DNA of 27,465 bases, taken from the NCBI GenBank assembly GCA_001275005.1, contig JWZX01001017.1, forward strand, positions 1 through 27,465, given 5' to 3'. Source of the stretch: Chrysochromulina tobinii. Lineage: Eukaryota > Haptophyta > Prymnesiales > Chrysochromulinaceae. This document shows, piece after piece, positions 8,371 through 19,100 of this stretch. How positions within the stretch are numbered: position 1 is the first letter of the stretch; the number at the start of each line of letters is the position of its first letter. The notes under the pieces were generated by a model that searched no databases, was not told where the DNA came from, and saw only the letters and a list, made by a program, of their open reading frames with translations. Both the position numbers and the translations under genes were made by a program.

Positions 8371-9123
8371 ATGCACGAGGCGATGGACGACGAGATTTCC
8401 ATGCCTCTTGATGTCCTCTTCGCCGACGCACCAACCTCGTCCTGGTCGGCCTTTCGACTAAGCGACGCAGTCACCGTTGACCTTCCCGTCACTATGGCAG
8501 TCTGGGGCTCGGCGCTCTACCTATCGCAATGGCTTGTTGCACACCCAGGAATTGTGCACGCTCGGTCCGTGATTGAATTGGGAGCCGGCATCGGCCTGCC
8601 GTCGCTCGCGAGCGCAAAACTCGGTGCTCGATCTATCGTCTGCACCGAGTTTTGCGACAAAGCGTTGGCTCTCATTGACGATGCTGCAGCGCGCAATCAA
8701 GTGGCCGACAGGCTGCGAGCCTCAAGGCTTGACTGGTTTGACGTGCTCCGCACTCGGTCGGGGGCGCCGACGGCGGAGGTGGTGCTGGCTGCCGATATCA
8801 ATTACTACACTGAGGCGGTGCAGCCACTTTTGGCCACGATCCGTGCAACGCTGGCGCCAGGCGGTATCCTTGTCCTCGCGTCTCGAGAGCAGAGACACGG
8901 GCTGCTCGAGTGCTTCAACGCTCTGCTCGCGATGCCCGACATGACGCTCACGCAGGCCGTGAGCTTCGACGGTAACGGTGACGGTGCGTGGGTACATCTC
9001 GACCACGCGGATCTGTGCACGAGCACACCCAGTTCACAGGACGCCACTGCCGACGCGCCAATTGTCGTCGCCGAGCATCGGCTTTGGGTCTTCCGCCGAT
9101 CGGCCGATGTAGCAGTGGTGTAG
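8371..9123 (+). CDS. METTL21-like protein lysine methyltransferase (Methyltransf_16)
   Basis: 250 residues. The SAM-binding motif I is VIELGAGIG (67-75), followed by LPSLASAKLGARSIVCTE with the acidic end of beta-2 at E93. The upstream A-V-W-G-S-A-L-Y-L (43-51) corresponds to the conserved W-x-x-A-x-x-L segment. L-D-W at 120-122 and A-D-I-N-Y-Y at 141-146 match the LDW and DxxY/F motifs of the seven-beta-strand METTL21/22 group, and APGGILVLASREQ (162-174) is the post-motif strand. Members trimethylate lysines on chaperones, elongation factors and similar non-histone proteins; the target here cannot be told. Length is typical of the family. The start is a plain ATG with a second in-frame Met at residue 5. 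The gene diverges from the Ntn-hydrolase gene with a 179-bp gap. Confidence 0.88.
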   Translation: MHEAMDDEISMPLDVLFADAPTSSWSAFRLSDAVTVDLPVTMAVWGSALYLSQWLVAHPGIVHARSVIELGAGIGLPSLASAKLGARSIVCTEFCDKALALIDDAAARNQVADRLRASRLDWFDVLRTRSGAPTAEVVLAADINYYTEAVQPLLATIRATLAPGGILVLASREQRHGLLECFNALLAMPDMTLTQAVSFDGNGDGAWVHLDHADLCTSTPSSQDATADAPIVVAEHRLWVFRRSADVAVV

Positions 9124-9546
9124 CGGTATTGGACGATTGCCCGTAACGGCGGCGCGCATTATGTATATCACGCTATCTGCCCGAACGATGCGTGGGAAGT
9201 CCTCGAGCTTGACGAACGCGGCTGCAACCTTTTGTCGAAAGCGCGTTAGTTTGTCCGCTTGTCCGCACTGCGCACAGGTTACGCACCCAGGCTCGAGGCT
9301 CGGACCACACCGGTCAGGCACAGCCGCACACACCAACCCCACCCACAAGTGCCCAGACCGATACACGAGACCCAGACCGACCGAATGGGCGAGCGATCAT
9401 ACGATCTGAGCGCGCGCCGCGACCACGACAGGTCACGATAGGCGATTTCCCTTCCTTAGCTTTCACACAGAAGGTCTTCACACACGGACCCACACACGTA
9501 CGGGTATGCGGACCGGCCTCCGGCGTACGCTCACCGCGTGGATGAC
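9124..9546. other. Intergenic region with possible overlapping uORF
   Basis: 423 bp between two rightward genes. Near the right end an ATG at 9506 opens a 14-codon frame whose TGA (9548-9550) overlaps the ATG of the next gene in an ATGA arrangement. A CA-rich stretch (cacacacg, about 9467-9500) precedes it and may be 5' UTR. Nothing else was recognised. Confidence 0.4.
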
Positions 9547-10935
9547 ATGAGCAGCACGGTTATGTATGGGGAGGTGGCGTCGGCCGTGGCACCAGCTGTC
9601 TCCGCCACCATTGCGCCATCAGCGTCACAAGCGCTGCATCCGTGGGGCGCCATCATCGCCACGTACCATGCCGGCGCCAGTGCTGGCGCACACGAGCGCG
9701 CAGCTCCCGAGTCGTCCTGCGCTGTGCTGTTGCGGACGGCAACGTACGGCTACGACTGGCGCGATACGACCATCAACCTGATCGTGCTCGGCATCTGCGT
9801 AGGCGCCTTCTGTGCGGCCAGTGCGGTGGGTGAGCTGACCTTCAGCGCGCTCTTCTGGGTTCCGCTGGCCGGACTGGTCTCAGCGCTCCAGTGCATCGTG
9901 ACGGTGCTGGCGGAGCAACAGGGCTTCTCTCTCGTGTGGGCGGTGCTGGGCGGGCTGATGGCGTACGAGGAGGCGTGCCATCACGTCTTCTCGCGCGCAG
10001 GAGTCGGCGTCGCCGCAGTCGCGCTCGCCGCAGCCGCAGCCGGCGGGCTCGCCGTCGTCTACTACGCCATAGAGGAGCTGTTGTGGTTCAACGTGCCCAA
10101 AGGTGGCGAGCGGTGCCCCGCGCTGTGCTGGTACCGCACAGGCACGACGATGCTGCATTTGGCCATGTTTGGCCTCGGCGCCCTCGTTGGGCTCGCTGCC
10201 GATTCGCACGCCGAGCGCACCTTGCCTTTTTGGGTCGTCGTTGGCCTTGCGGGCGCTGCCGGCTTGGCGCTTTTTTGTGTCTTACGGCGCCTGCGGTGGC
10301 TGCGCCGCTGTTGTGGCTTGGCGAGAGTGGCGCCGAGCGACGAGCCCGCGAGCAGCTATTCGGATCAGGAGCTTGCGATCGCTTTACTGCAGGCGCAGCT
10401 CCTGCAATGCCGCGACCAACTCGGTAGAGCGACAGCAGCCGCGGCAGCGGCAGCGGGGGGCGCGGCGGCGGCGGCGGAGAAGGAGGGCGCCGCCGCTAAG
10501 CGCGTGAACGTCGAGGCGCAGGACGTGAGCAGACCCGCGCTAGATCCGGCAGATGCGGCAGATGCGGCACGTGCGGCGCATACGGCGCGTGCGGCGGCGC
10601 CAGCGACAGCGAAGGTGGCAGCAGCGGCGGCGGTGGCCGTGGCGGCAACGGCGGCGGCGGCGGCGGCGGCGGCAGAAGCCAATGAGGCGGCGGCGGCGGA
10701 GATGAAGGCGCAGGAGAAGATTGAAGAGTTGCGCAAGCGAGAGTTGCTGCTGCTCGAGCATATCGCCGAACACGTCGGCCAGCTTGGAGATGTGCCCGCC
10801 TGCACGGCGATGTGCTCGAGCTCGCCGAGCTCGAGTACCGGTACATCTCATCAACAACCAGCTACCCGGGGGGGATACGCTGCCGCCCCGGCAAAGCCAA
10901 CGGCGCAGGTTAGATTCATTAATGTCGTGCCATGA
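9547..10935 (+). CDS. Six-helix membrane protein with alanine-rich tail, unknown function
   Basis: 462 residues from the ATG at 9547; the frame is open from a GTG three codons upstream, which is not a likely eukaryotic start. About six hydrophobic helices can be read: TTINLIVLGICVGAFCAAS, FSALFWVPLAGLVSALQC, FSLVWAVLGGLMAYEEACHH, VGVAAVALAAAAAGGLAVVY, TMLHLAMFGLGALVGLAA and LPFWVVVGLAGAAGLALFCV. The last is followed by a strongly basic and Cys-rich R/L/C stretch, suggesting a cytoplasmic C-terminus with possible lipid-modified cysteines. The cytoplasmic tail contains QELAIALLQAQLLQCRDQL, then about 100 residues dominated by Ala with scattered Glu and Lys, then EKIEELRKRELLLLEHIAEH; both ends look like coiled coil. 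No transporter or enzyme family is recognised. The alanine codons are mostly GCG and GCA in runs, so the middle probably grew by repeat expansion. Confidence 0.7.
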   Translation: MSSTVMYGEVASAVAPAVSATIAPSASQALHPWGAIIATYHAGASAGAHERAAPESSCAVLLRTATYGYDWRDTTINLIVLGICVGAFCAASAVGELTFSALFWVPLAGLVSALQCIVTVLAEQQGFSLVWAVLGGLMAYEEACHHVFSRAGVGVAAVALAAAAAGGLAVVYYAIEELLWFNVPKGGERCPALCWYRTGTTMLHLAMFGLGALVGLAADSHAERTLPFWVVVGLAGAAGLALFCVLRRLRWLRRCCGLARVAPSDEPASSYSDQELAIALLQAQLLQCRDQLGRATAAAAAAAGGAAAAAEKEGAAAKRVNVEAQDVSRPALDPADAADAARAAHTARAAAPATAKVAAAAAVAVAATAAAAAAAAEANEAAAAEMKAQEKIEELRKRELLLLEHIAEHVGQLGDVPACTAMCSSSPSSSTGTSHQQPATRGGYAAAPAKPTAQVRFINVVP

Positions 10936-11242
10936 GTTTTGGGGCGGCGCACAGGAACGCACTGGTCACTGTGCCCTACTAGAGGAGACCAGTGCACTTC
11001 TATCGGTTACTTCGTTATCGGACCGGGGGAGTGAAACGTCACGAAACTGCACCGATTGTTTCGGCGACTCGGACTGAGTGTGAGGAGACTTGCAAGACCG
11101 CGACGTCCGGTCGGGTGTGATCACAGGACAAGAGTGTCGGCCGGGAATTCCTATGAAGTCGAGCGAGTCAACCGAAGTCCTTCGTGTTAACGTTCACAGC
11201 CAATGTTCACACACCAAACACCCCTCCCTCCTTGCTTGATCG
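10936..11242. other. Intergenic region between two rightward genes
   Basis: These 307 bp are less GC-rich than the flanking genes. They should contain the 3' UTR of the membrane protein and the promoter of the oxygenase/Sel1 gene. The sequences ttcacagcc and gttcacacacc lie near 11192-11213, close to the next start. No gene or clear control element was recognised. Confidence 0.4.
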
Positions 11243-12931
11243 ATGCGAGAGCCACTCCTGTTCGATGCGCTGCCGAGCACCTCATGTGCCCTTGTCGCCG
11301 AGCAGCTGTCACAGCTCAAGCTGAACGCCACGCGCTGGTTATCGGCAGCTGCGACACCAAGAACGCCGCTCGAGGAAGCTGCAGCGGCCATTTTCTCGTT
11401 TCACACAAGGAGCATGAGTTTTGACGCTTCGCAGTCGGGCGCAGAGTTCTGGGTGCAGTCGCACCTTGAGAGCAAATCGATTGGCGTGCCATTGCACCGT
11501 GACTTTGACCTGGGAGCCCTCGAGGCTGAAGGTCGCACTGACCTCTTTCCAGCGGTCTCCACGATAACCTATTTCAGCAGCAGTCCGTCCATGCCTACAA
11601 TCCTTCTCACCAACTTTACGCAAGGCAAGACGGTGCGCGACTCGGTCGCACGCGAGGCGTGGGCCGTCTTTCCTCGCGCGGGCAAGCATCTAGCCTTCGC
11701 CGGCTCCGCGTGGCATGGAGTGGCACCTCCTCTTCTCTGGTCAGCCGGTGTGACCACTCCTACCCAGCTGGCACGCCCTGGACAGTTGCGAGTGACGCTG
11801 CTGGTCAACATTTGGCTGGATCACGTGCCATTAGGTGCTGCCCAGCGAGAGCGCGAGCGTACCTCTCAGCGGCAGAAGGCGTCCGCGGTGGCTGACGACC
11901 TCATCTTGATCCCGACCCTTAATCTAGTCGAGAACAACGACCCAAAGGACCACGAACGATGGGTGCTTACGACGGCGCGTGTGTGGACGCACGAGGTTGG
12001 CATCTCCCCAAGCGAGGCTGGAATCTCCCCAAGCGAGGTCGGAATCTCCCCGAGCCCGAGCCTCGCTGACGAAGTCTTTTCCGGGCCCGCCAAAGCGGCC
12101 GTGGTGCAGCGCGAAGCGGCGCTCGCTTTGGTCATGGACCGGGCAGCGTGCACAGGAGCCAAGCTATGGTTTCCGGAGCTCATGGCAACGGCCCGTGGCT
12201 CCGCAGTGGCGCGGAAGGTGACTTTCACAGAGGAGGGGCGTCGTTTGGAATCGGTGAGTGGCCTGTGCATGAGTCTCGAGCCGACTGCCCATGCAGCTGC
12301 GCCGTCCGAAGAAGCCATCCAAGCCGCCTTGGTGCAGGCAGAGGCTGACTATGCAGAGGCCCTCGCGATGCGTTCGACCGATATGGCCGCATCCATGGCA
12401 CTGATCCAGCGCGCCGCGGCGGGCGGGCATGCTGAGGCACAGTCGGTGATGGGATTGGCTTATGCCCAGGGCCACGGCGGAGTCGCTGCCGATCTGGAGA
12501 AGGCAGTGCACTTCTGTCGCGCGGCCGCCCTTCAAGACCATGCCGAGGCGACTTACAATCTGGTCGCCCTGTGCAACGCCCGCCCCGGCTGCCTCGAGGC
12601 TCAGAGCTCTGAACAGGCGATCGGATGGCTGCGGCAAGCTGCGACCCAAGGGCACGCGGCGGCGGCGTACGAGGCGGCCCAGCTGCTCTTGCTGCACGCC
12701 CCCGGGGAGCTGCAGGGCGCCCTTGAGCTCTTCCTCATCGGAGCCCGGGCCGGACATGCCCGCGCCCAGTACAACGCTGCGTCCCTGCTGCATGAGATGG
12801 GCTCCCTCGACGAGGCGCTCGTTTGGTTTGGCCGAGCGGCGGAGCAGAACGATGACGCCAAGGTAGCGGCCGACGCCCAAACCGCGCTGGAGGTGCTCAA
12901 AGCGAATCCCATGTTGAAGGGGGAGTTGTAG
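11243..12931 (+). CDS. 2OG-Fe(II) oxygenase-like domain fused to Sel1 repeats
   Basis: 562 residues, apparently a single exon. The N-terminal half resembles a double-stranded beta-helix dioxygenase: V-P-L-H85-R-D87-F-D gives the HxD iron pair, A-W-H158-G-V gives the distal His, and R183 in Q-L-R-V-T-L-L-V-N-I-W suits the 2-oxoglutarate-binding position. Iron-ligand geometry is inferred from spacing. Residues about 252-272 are three 7-residue repeats (GISPSE) forming a linker. The C-terminal part (about 385-550) has Sel1-like repeats: AEAQSVMGLAYAQGHGG, AVHFCRAAALQDHAEATYNL, AIGWLRQAATQGHAAAAYEA, ALELFLIGARAGHARAQYNA and ALVWFGRAAEQ. Sel1 repeats are tetratricopeptide-like protein-binding solenoids, so the tail may recruit the substrate or a partner. 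The substrate of the oxygenase is unknown; protein hydroxylation is a plausible guess. Confidence 0.75.
   Translation: MREPLLFDALPSTSCALVAEQLSQLKLNATRWLSAAATPRTPLEEAAAAIFSFHTRSMSFDASQSGAEFWVQSHLESKSIGVPLHRDFDLGALEAEGRTDLFPAVSTITYFSSSPSMPTILLTNFTQGKTVRDSVAREAWAVFPRAGKHLAFAGSAWHGVAPPLLWSAGVTTPTQLARPGQLRVTLLVNIWLDHVPLGAAQRERERTSQRQKASAVADDLILIPTLNLVENNDPKDHERWVLTTARVWTHEVGISPSEAGISPSEVGISPSPSLADEVFSGPAKAAVVQREAALALVMDRAACTGAKLWFPELMATARGSAVARKVTFTEEGRRLESVSGLCMSLEPTAHAAAPSEEAIQAALVQAEADYAEALAMRSTDMAASMALIQRAAAGGHAEAQSVMGLAYAQGHGGVAADLEKAVHFCRAAALQDHAEATYNLVALCNARPGCLEAQSSEQAIGWLRQAATQGHAAAAYEAAQLLLLHAPGELQGALELFLIGARAGHARAQYNAASLLHEMGSLDEALVWFGRAAEQNDDAKVAADAQTALEVLKANPMLKGEL
11999..12061 (+). 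repeat. Three 21-bp in-frame tandem repeats
   Basis: Three consecutive 21-bp units of the form ggaatctccccaagcgaggt encode the GISPSE linker between the oxygenase and Sel1 halves. The period is a multiple of three, so copy number can change without shifting the frame. Confidence 0.9.
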
Positions 12932-13117
12932 AGAGAGCACTGTGGACGGGGCCATCGGGACGGCGGGGCGAGAGCACTGTGTGAAAATAATTCAACTTAA
13001 ACACCGCCTCCCAAAGAAAATTGGGACGAAACCTCGTTCACAACAGGTACCGGTACCGGTAGCTCGCGTCAGCGCGTTCACGGGATCTAACTCGGATCGG
13101 CTACCGTCCGAAAAGGC
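12932..13117 (+). promoter_or_regulatory. Short upstream region of the myosin-like gene
   Basis: Only 186 bp separate the oxygenase/Sel1 stop from the myosin-like start. They hold two overlapping TACCGGTA palindromes (13048-13055 and 13054-13061), about 60 bp before the ATG. This is the only place where two copies overlap. A control role is inference from position. Confidence 0.45.
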
Positions 13118-16100
13118 ATGTCTAAGCAGTCCATTACGTCGCTTCAGGCTCTGTGGGTGACCGCGAGCAGCGACCAGGAGCCAGAAGCGTACTTGAAGGC
13201 ATTCGTGACCGGCCAGCGCTCGGACGGCTCGCTCCGGTGCACCACCCAAGGCCGGAGTCCAGGCGAGAGGATCTGCAGGTTGCACGTGGATGCGTGGCCA
13301 CGAATTGCGGACAGCGCTTCTATGGGAGAGGAGCCATCCGATCTGACAGAGCTTCCCCTTCTTCACAAGCCCGCCCTGCTAAACTGCCTTCGTCGGCGGT
13401 TGGAGCAAGACCACGCCTTTGGCACGTGGCTCGGCCGAGACTCGTTGCTCTGGCTCAACCCATGCGGACCGACGCCAGAGCTGTGGACGGCGAAGCGCAT
13501 GCGTATCGCGGCGGCGGCGGCCGAGGCGGACGATGGTAGCCCGCCCGATGCCCACTGCTACTCGCTCGGCGAGCGAGCGCTCCGCGCTGCGCTCGGGCGT
13601 AGCGGCACTGGCGCCGCTGCCGGCAAGGAGACGCTCGCTCGATCACAGGCAGTGCTTGTGCACGGAGCGCAGGGCGCTGGCCAGCCTGAGGTCTTCGTGC
13701 TACTGGCCTCTTATTGGCTCTGGCGCACGACTGACCCGTACGGCCGCGCCGCCGGCGTGCTCGCAGGCGGAGCTGGTGGCAGTGGCAGTAGCAAACTCGT
13801 CAGCAGCAAACTCGGTGGCAGTGGCAACGGCGGCGATGCAGCGGCACTTCTCGCGGCAGGCGAGGCGGTGCTGCAGGCTTTCGGCAGCGCGCGCTCGCGC
13901 CAGTTTGCAAGCACGCCCCGCTTTGGCCGGTGCCTGCGCTTGCGCCTCGACGCACAGAATGGCTCGACCGTCTCGATCACGGTCTCTGCATTTGGTCTCG
14001 AAGCTTCCCGCGTGTGCGAGGCGGCTAGCGAGGCGGAGGGCAATTTCCATGCGTACTATGCCGTGCTGCACCAGGCGTCGCTGCGCCATGGCGCACCGCT
14101 CGCCACGGACGCCGAGAGGAAGCCCATGGCTGCCGGATCTCGCAGCGTCTGCGCACCTCCTCGTGACTTTGCGATGCTGCGCTCGTGCGCGGCGGCGGCC
14201 GACGGTGCGCGGCGTGGCCCGGAAGACCTTGAGCGCCTGCGCGATGCGCTCGGGACGGCGGCGCTCGGCTTGAGCGGCAGGGAGATCTCGCATCTGTGGT
14301 GCCTGCTCGAAGGGATGCTGCATCTGAGCAACCTCGTCTTCGTCGACGAGGCGGCGGAGGAGTATGTCGACGAGCACGCGAAGGCCTCTATCTCCTCCGT
14401 CGAGCTGCACAGATGTGCGGCACTCCTCGGCCTGCCGTCGCTGCATGCGCTGCTGTGGGAGGCCGAGGTGCGCTCGATGACGAAACTGCCGTCGCCGCCG
14501 CTCTCGCAGCTGCAGCCGCCACCGCAGCAGCCGCCGCCGAGGGCGTCGTCGCCCTCGGCGCTCGCGGCGGTGCGTCGGACGGCGGCGCAGGCGGCCACGG
14601 TGCGCCGGGCGCTGATGGAGGAGATCCATGCGCATGTCTTCCAGCTGCTCAACGGCCGGCTGAATGCGGCACTCGCACGGCTCCTCTCCAAGCACCAGGC
14701 TGGAGGCCGCAATGCTGGCACTGCGCCGGGGCCGCCGTCGGGCGTCGCGAGCACGGAGCTCCTGCTCCTCTCACCTCCGCCCTCGGAGATCTTGCCGGTG
14801 AACGGCCTGCACCAGCTGTGCTCGCAGTACGCGTCCGAGCGCCTGCACGCCCTCTTCGTGAGCACCACACTCGTGGCAGAGCAGCGTCGCTACCTGGACG
14901 AGTGCGTCGGGTGGACGGAAGTACCCCTTCCCGACACGCGCGCGCTGCTGTCGCTGCTCGATGGGCGCGTCGAGATTGAACCCCTCGCACCCCTCCCCCC
15001 ATCACCAAGCCGCCGCGCGGCGCTCACGGCCGAGGGAACAGACGGCGCCGCCAGCAGTGTCGGCGGCAGCACTGGGATGGGCGGCGGCAACGGCGGCACG
15101 CCACTGCTCGCGCTGCTTGAGCTGCACTCTCGCGCGGTTCCGTCAAGCTCAATAGCCGATGAGGCCACGAACGCCGCACTGCTCACCAGCGAGCTGCATC
15201 GCAAGCACCCTAGCTCCGCTGCTCTGGCGCACCACACCGCCTCTTCCTTCGTGGTGCACCACACGGCTGGTTCCGTGCTCTACGACGCACGCGCCCTGCT
15301 CAGTTCGGGCCGGGGCTCGGGCCTGCCGTACACTGCCAAGCTCCATTTTCTGGAGTCGTCCAATCTCCTCGTCAAGCAGATTGGCGAAGCCTTCCTCCCC
15401 GGGGCCGCGGCAGTCGGCGGTACGGCCGCCGATGGCAGCAGCCTGGGCGGCGCGGGTGGCATCGGCGGTGTCGCCAGGCGTGCCGTTCGCTCGGTTGCGG
15501 CGAATTTCGTGCACGAGCTGCGTGAGATTTTGCACTCCTGCGAGCTCTACGAGCTGCGCCACCTGCTCTGTGTGGTCCCCAACGGCTCCGAGGTTCCCCA
15601 CACGTTCGAGCCACGCGTCGTGCTCCGTCAGCTCGATGCGTTGGCGGTGCCCTCGGCGGCCTACCTGTTGGCCAACGGCTACCCTGTGAAGCTACCGCTG
15701 CTCGCCGTCACTGGCCGTCTGCGCGCGGCCGCGCCGCCTTCATGGGCGGCTCTCGCTCCTCGTGGTTTCGTGCAGGCTATCTTCACAGCATGCGGGCTGC
15801 GCTTCGGCCGCCACTATCAGCTCGGGCGCACATGCGCGCTCGTGCGCACGCAGCCGCGCTGGGGCGGGCGCAAGCTGTACGCGCAGGTGCTTGCGCTGCT
15901 TGCGCTGCCCGAGACGGCGCTCAAGGCGGAGCTCGCTCAGCTGCATCTAAAGTCGTCACGGCTCACGCTATATGCGACGACCATCTTCACCTACTGGGCG
16001 CGCCGTTGGGTTCGAGCCCATCGCGACGCACCCAACAGACCGTATCGGGCGATGCGGGCCGTACCGGTACCTGGCGCGGCGAGACCCTCCCCGAAGACGG

Positions 16101-19100
16101 AGCCATTGCGTCCCGGCCCACCCCCGATGACGCCTGCGGCGCACCTCGAGGCTTCACACCTCCATTCACACCTCGAGGCTTCTGCGCCCCGTGGAGCGCC
16201 CCAGACGCTCGCGGATGGCGAGTCATTGGCTTCTCAGCCCCGTACCCGAGCAGCCGTTGCAGCCGAACCAACCATGTCGGCGGAGGCGTGCCGTCTGCAG
16301 CAGCAGATGGCGCGACAAGAGTACGAGGATGCGGCAGTCTCCGAGGCGAGGGATGCACGCACGGGCCGGGCAGCCGCGCCCAGCCTCACCCTTGCCGCCG
16401 TCGAGGGACTAGTCGACACGGCCATGCGCGCGAGTGCCGCTTGTCCGCCAGCGTGGGCGCGCGACCCCCCGCTCGGGCACGCTCGCTGCGCTCTCGTGCG
16501 TCCGGACGCGTCGGGTGGCATGGTGCACACAGCAGCGCGCTCGCCGGAGCGCCACCACTTGCATCGGCCTGCGGCTCTTCACTGGAGCCCTAGCTGTGAA
16601 GATCTCGAGGCCGATCTGGCCGGTGGTCTGGCAACAGAGGGGAGCAGCACCCCCGCTCGCTCCATGGTGCTCGCGGTCGCTTCGAGGGCAAGCCGAGCGC
16701 TCGCATTCGGAAGCCGCGCTCCCACGAATGCGAGCGCTCCTACGAATGCGAGCGCTCCTACGGCGGCGGCGCTCGCCGTGAGCAGCCGCTCGACGCGGCC
16801 GGCGCCCTCGCCGCCACCCTCGCCGCCGGCGTCGGGTGGGGGGTGGGCCGGCGGCGGGTGGTTCGCTGGAACGATCCGCACCCTCGTCGAGTTCATCGAT
16901 GGCCCGTCGGGTGTTGGTGAGCCTGACCAGCTGTACCACCATCACAGCCACCACTCTCGCTACCACCACCACCATGGCTCCCCTCACCACCACCGGCACC
17001 GGCATCGGTGCCGCGACGGGCTCGCGCACGAGCAACTGTACGAGCGCACTCCGCGCGGCGCGAGCCACCACGCGAGCCATCACGAGCTCCTCGAGGACGT
17101 CCTGCATCGTCGCGAGCAGCAGCAGCAGCAGCACGGCGCGGCTTGGCTGCGGTCGCCACCGTCGGTGGCGTTCGCCGACTGGGACGGCGACGAGGAGGCC
17201 ATCCGACTGGATGACGAGGAGGCGGTACCGGTAATACAAGGAGCCTGGCACTCGGCCGGTAATACCGGTACTACGCTGGCCGGCTCGAAGTCGTGGGCGC
17301 CATGGTGGGCGACAACGATGGACCCGCGCCATGGTGAGCGCCATGGTGAGCGCCGGGGCGTGCCCGAGCGCTACCCCCTCCACCGAGACGGCGCCTCGGC
17401 TGCGGGCGAAACGCCCGCCGCTAAGGTCGCGCCGCGTCGGGCGTCGTCGGTGCAGGCGGACGGCCGAGGTCGACCTCGAGGTCACGGTCACCCTCGAGGC
17501 TCCATCCGGCTCTACCCGGCCGCGTGGGAGGATGAGGAAGAGGACGACGTGGAGGACGTCGTCGAGGGCAGCAAGGCGGTCGCCTTGGAACAGCTCCGTC
17601 CGGACTATTGCGGCGCGAGAAGCGCGGTCGACTCCATTGGCGTCGCTCAAGAGTGGCAGCCGGTCTCCACCAACGACGCCGCCGACCTGTCGCCACCCGG
17701 CTCACCGCCCAAGCGGTCAGTGCGAGGCCGGATCGGGCGCGCGGCGGGAGGCGAGGCGGCAGATGTGCGCACGCTCGCGGCGACGCTGCGCGCGTGGGAT
17801 CGTCCAACTCTCGTTGGAGCCCACCTGCCGGCCCTCGTGGCTCTCTCTGACGCGCCCAAGGCGATCGCTCTCTCCGCGCTGCTGCCTTCTCGCACGCTCA
17901 CCAGCCTGACGCTGCGTGATTGCCAGCTTGGTGAGCGATGCGCCCTCGCCATCGGCCAACTGCTCGCGATGGGCGTGCCGCTCGCCTTCCTCGACCTGCG
18001 CGGCAACGCGATCGGTGAGCGCGGCCTCGCCGCAGTCTCGTCCGGCATCCAAGAAGGAGTGCCCCTTGCAGAGCTCAAGCTCGTGCATGCCATGCCGCAC
18101 CCTTTCTCGGAGGCGGCGCTCGACTGTCTGCATGCTGCCGCGAGCCGCTGCACCGTGCTCATCTCCATTCACCTCGGGGAGGTGAGCACGGCTGCGGCCG
18201 GGAGCGGCGGATCCCTCGCCAAATTGCAGCGCGCGCTGCTGCTCAACGTGGAGGCGGCCTCTGCTGCCTCGCGCCCCGCGATGGCATGGGGGCACGAATC
18301 ATTCACATGCACAGCCAACGGGGACACGGACGTTCACGCCCTCGCACCGTCGACCGAACTCGAGCCCTTGCCGATGCCCTCGCCCCCGCCCTCACCGCCC
18401 AACGTGGCGCAACAGTCGGGTGAGTCGGCCGACTCTGTTGCCGCGCCGCTGGCGGCGCCAAACGGCTGTGAACGTTCACACCCGGCGCCAAACGGCTGTG
18501 AACGTTCACACCCGGCGCCAAACGGCCCACGCCCAACGGCCCAATTCGCCCCCGCCACGGTGCCCGTGGGCGCACTGAGCGCTGACGCCTCGGCGGACAA
18601 GCCAAGCACGCTCGGCGGACAAGCCGATGGGCTGTCGAGCGTGCTTGGCGCGCTCGCACGCGGGGGTCTGCGGACTCTCAAGCTGACGCACGACGCCGCC
18701 GCCGCGCGAGCGCCGCCCGCTCGGCAGATCGAGCTGCTGCGCGCTCTGTCCAACTGCCGCACGTTGCGTATCGCGCAGCTCGTCAATGTTGGACTGGGAG
18801 ATAGCTGGGGCTTTGCGCTCGCGGCGGCGCTGCCACGGCTGCGCTCGCTGCGCATCCTTGACGTCTCCTACAACCACATCGGTTCGGGCGCCGCGCGTGC
18901 CATCGCCGTGGCCCTGCCTTCGAACCACTCGCTGGTCTGGTGTCAGGTGCTGCCGCAGTGGCTCCCCCTAGACCGTGCTGCCGAGCTCGCCTTGGGCGCC
19001 GCCCTCGCGCCGCGCCGTATCAAGCTCGACCTGCACGTGCGCGCGGCCAAGGGCGTCGTGTCGGCGGGGGGGGACGTTGGTGAGCCATCCGTGCGCTTCG

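Noticed and set aside
16409-17650. 413-codon open frame on the minus strand
   Set aside because: Antisense to the disordered middle of the myosin-like gene; Arg/Ala/Val-rich composition is a GC-frame shadow.
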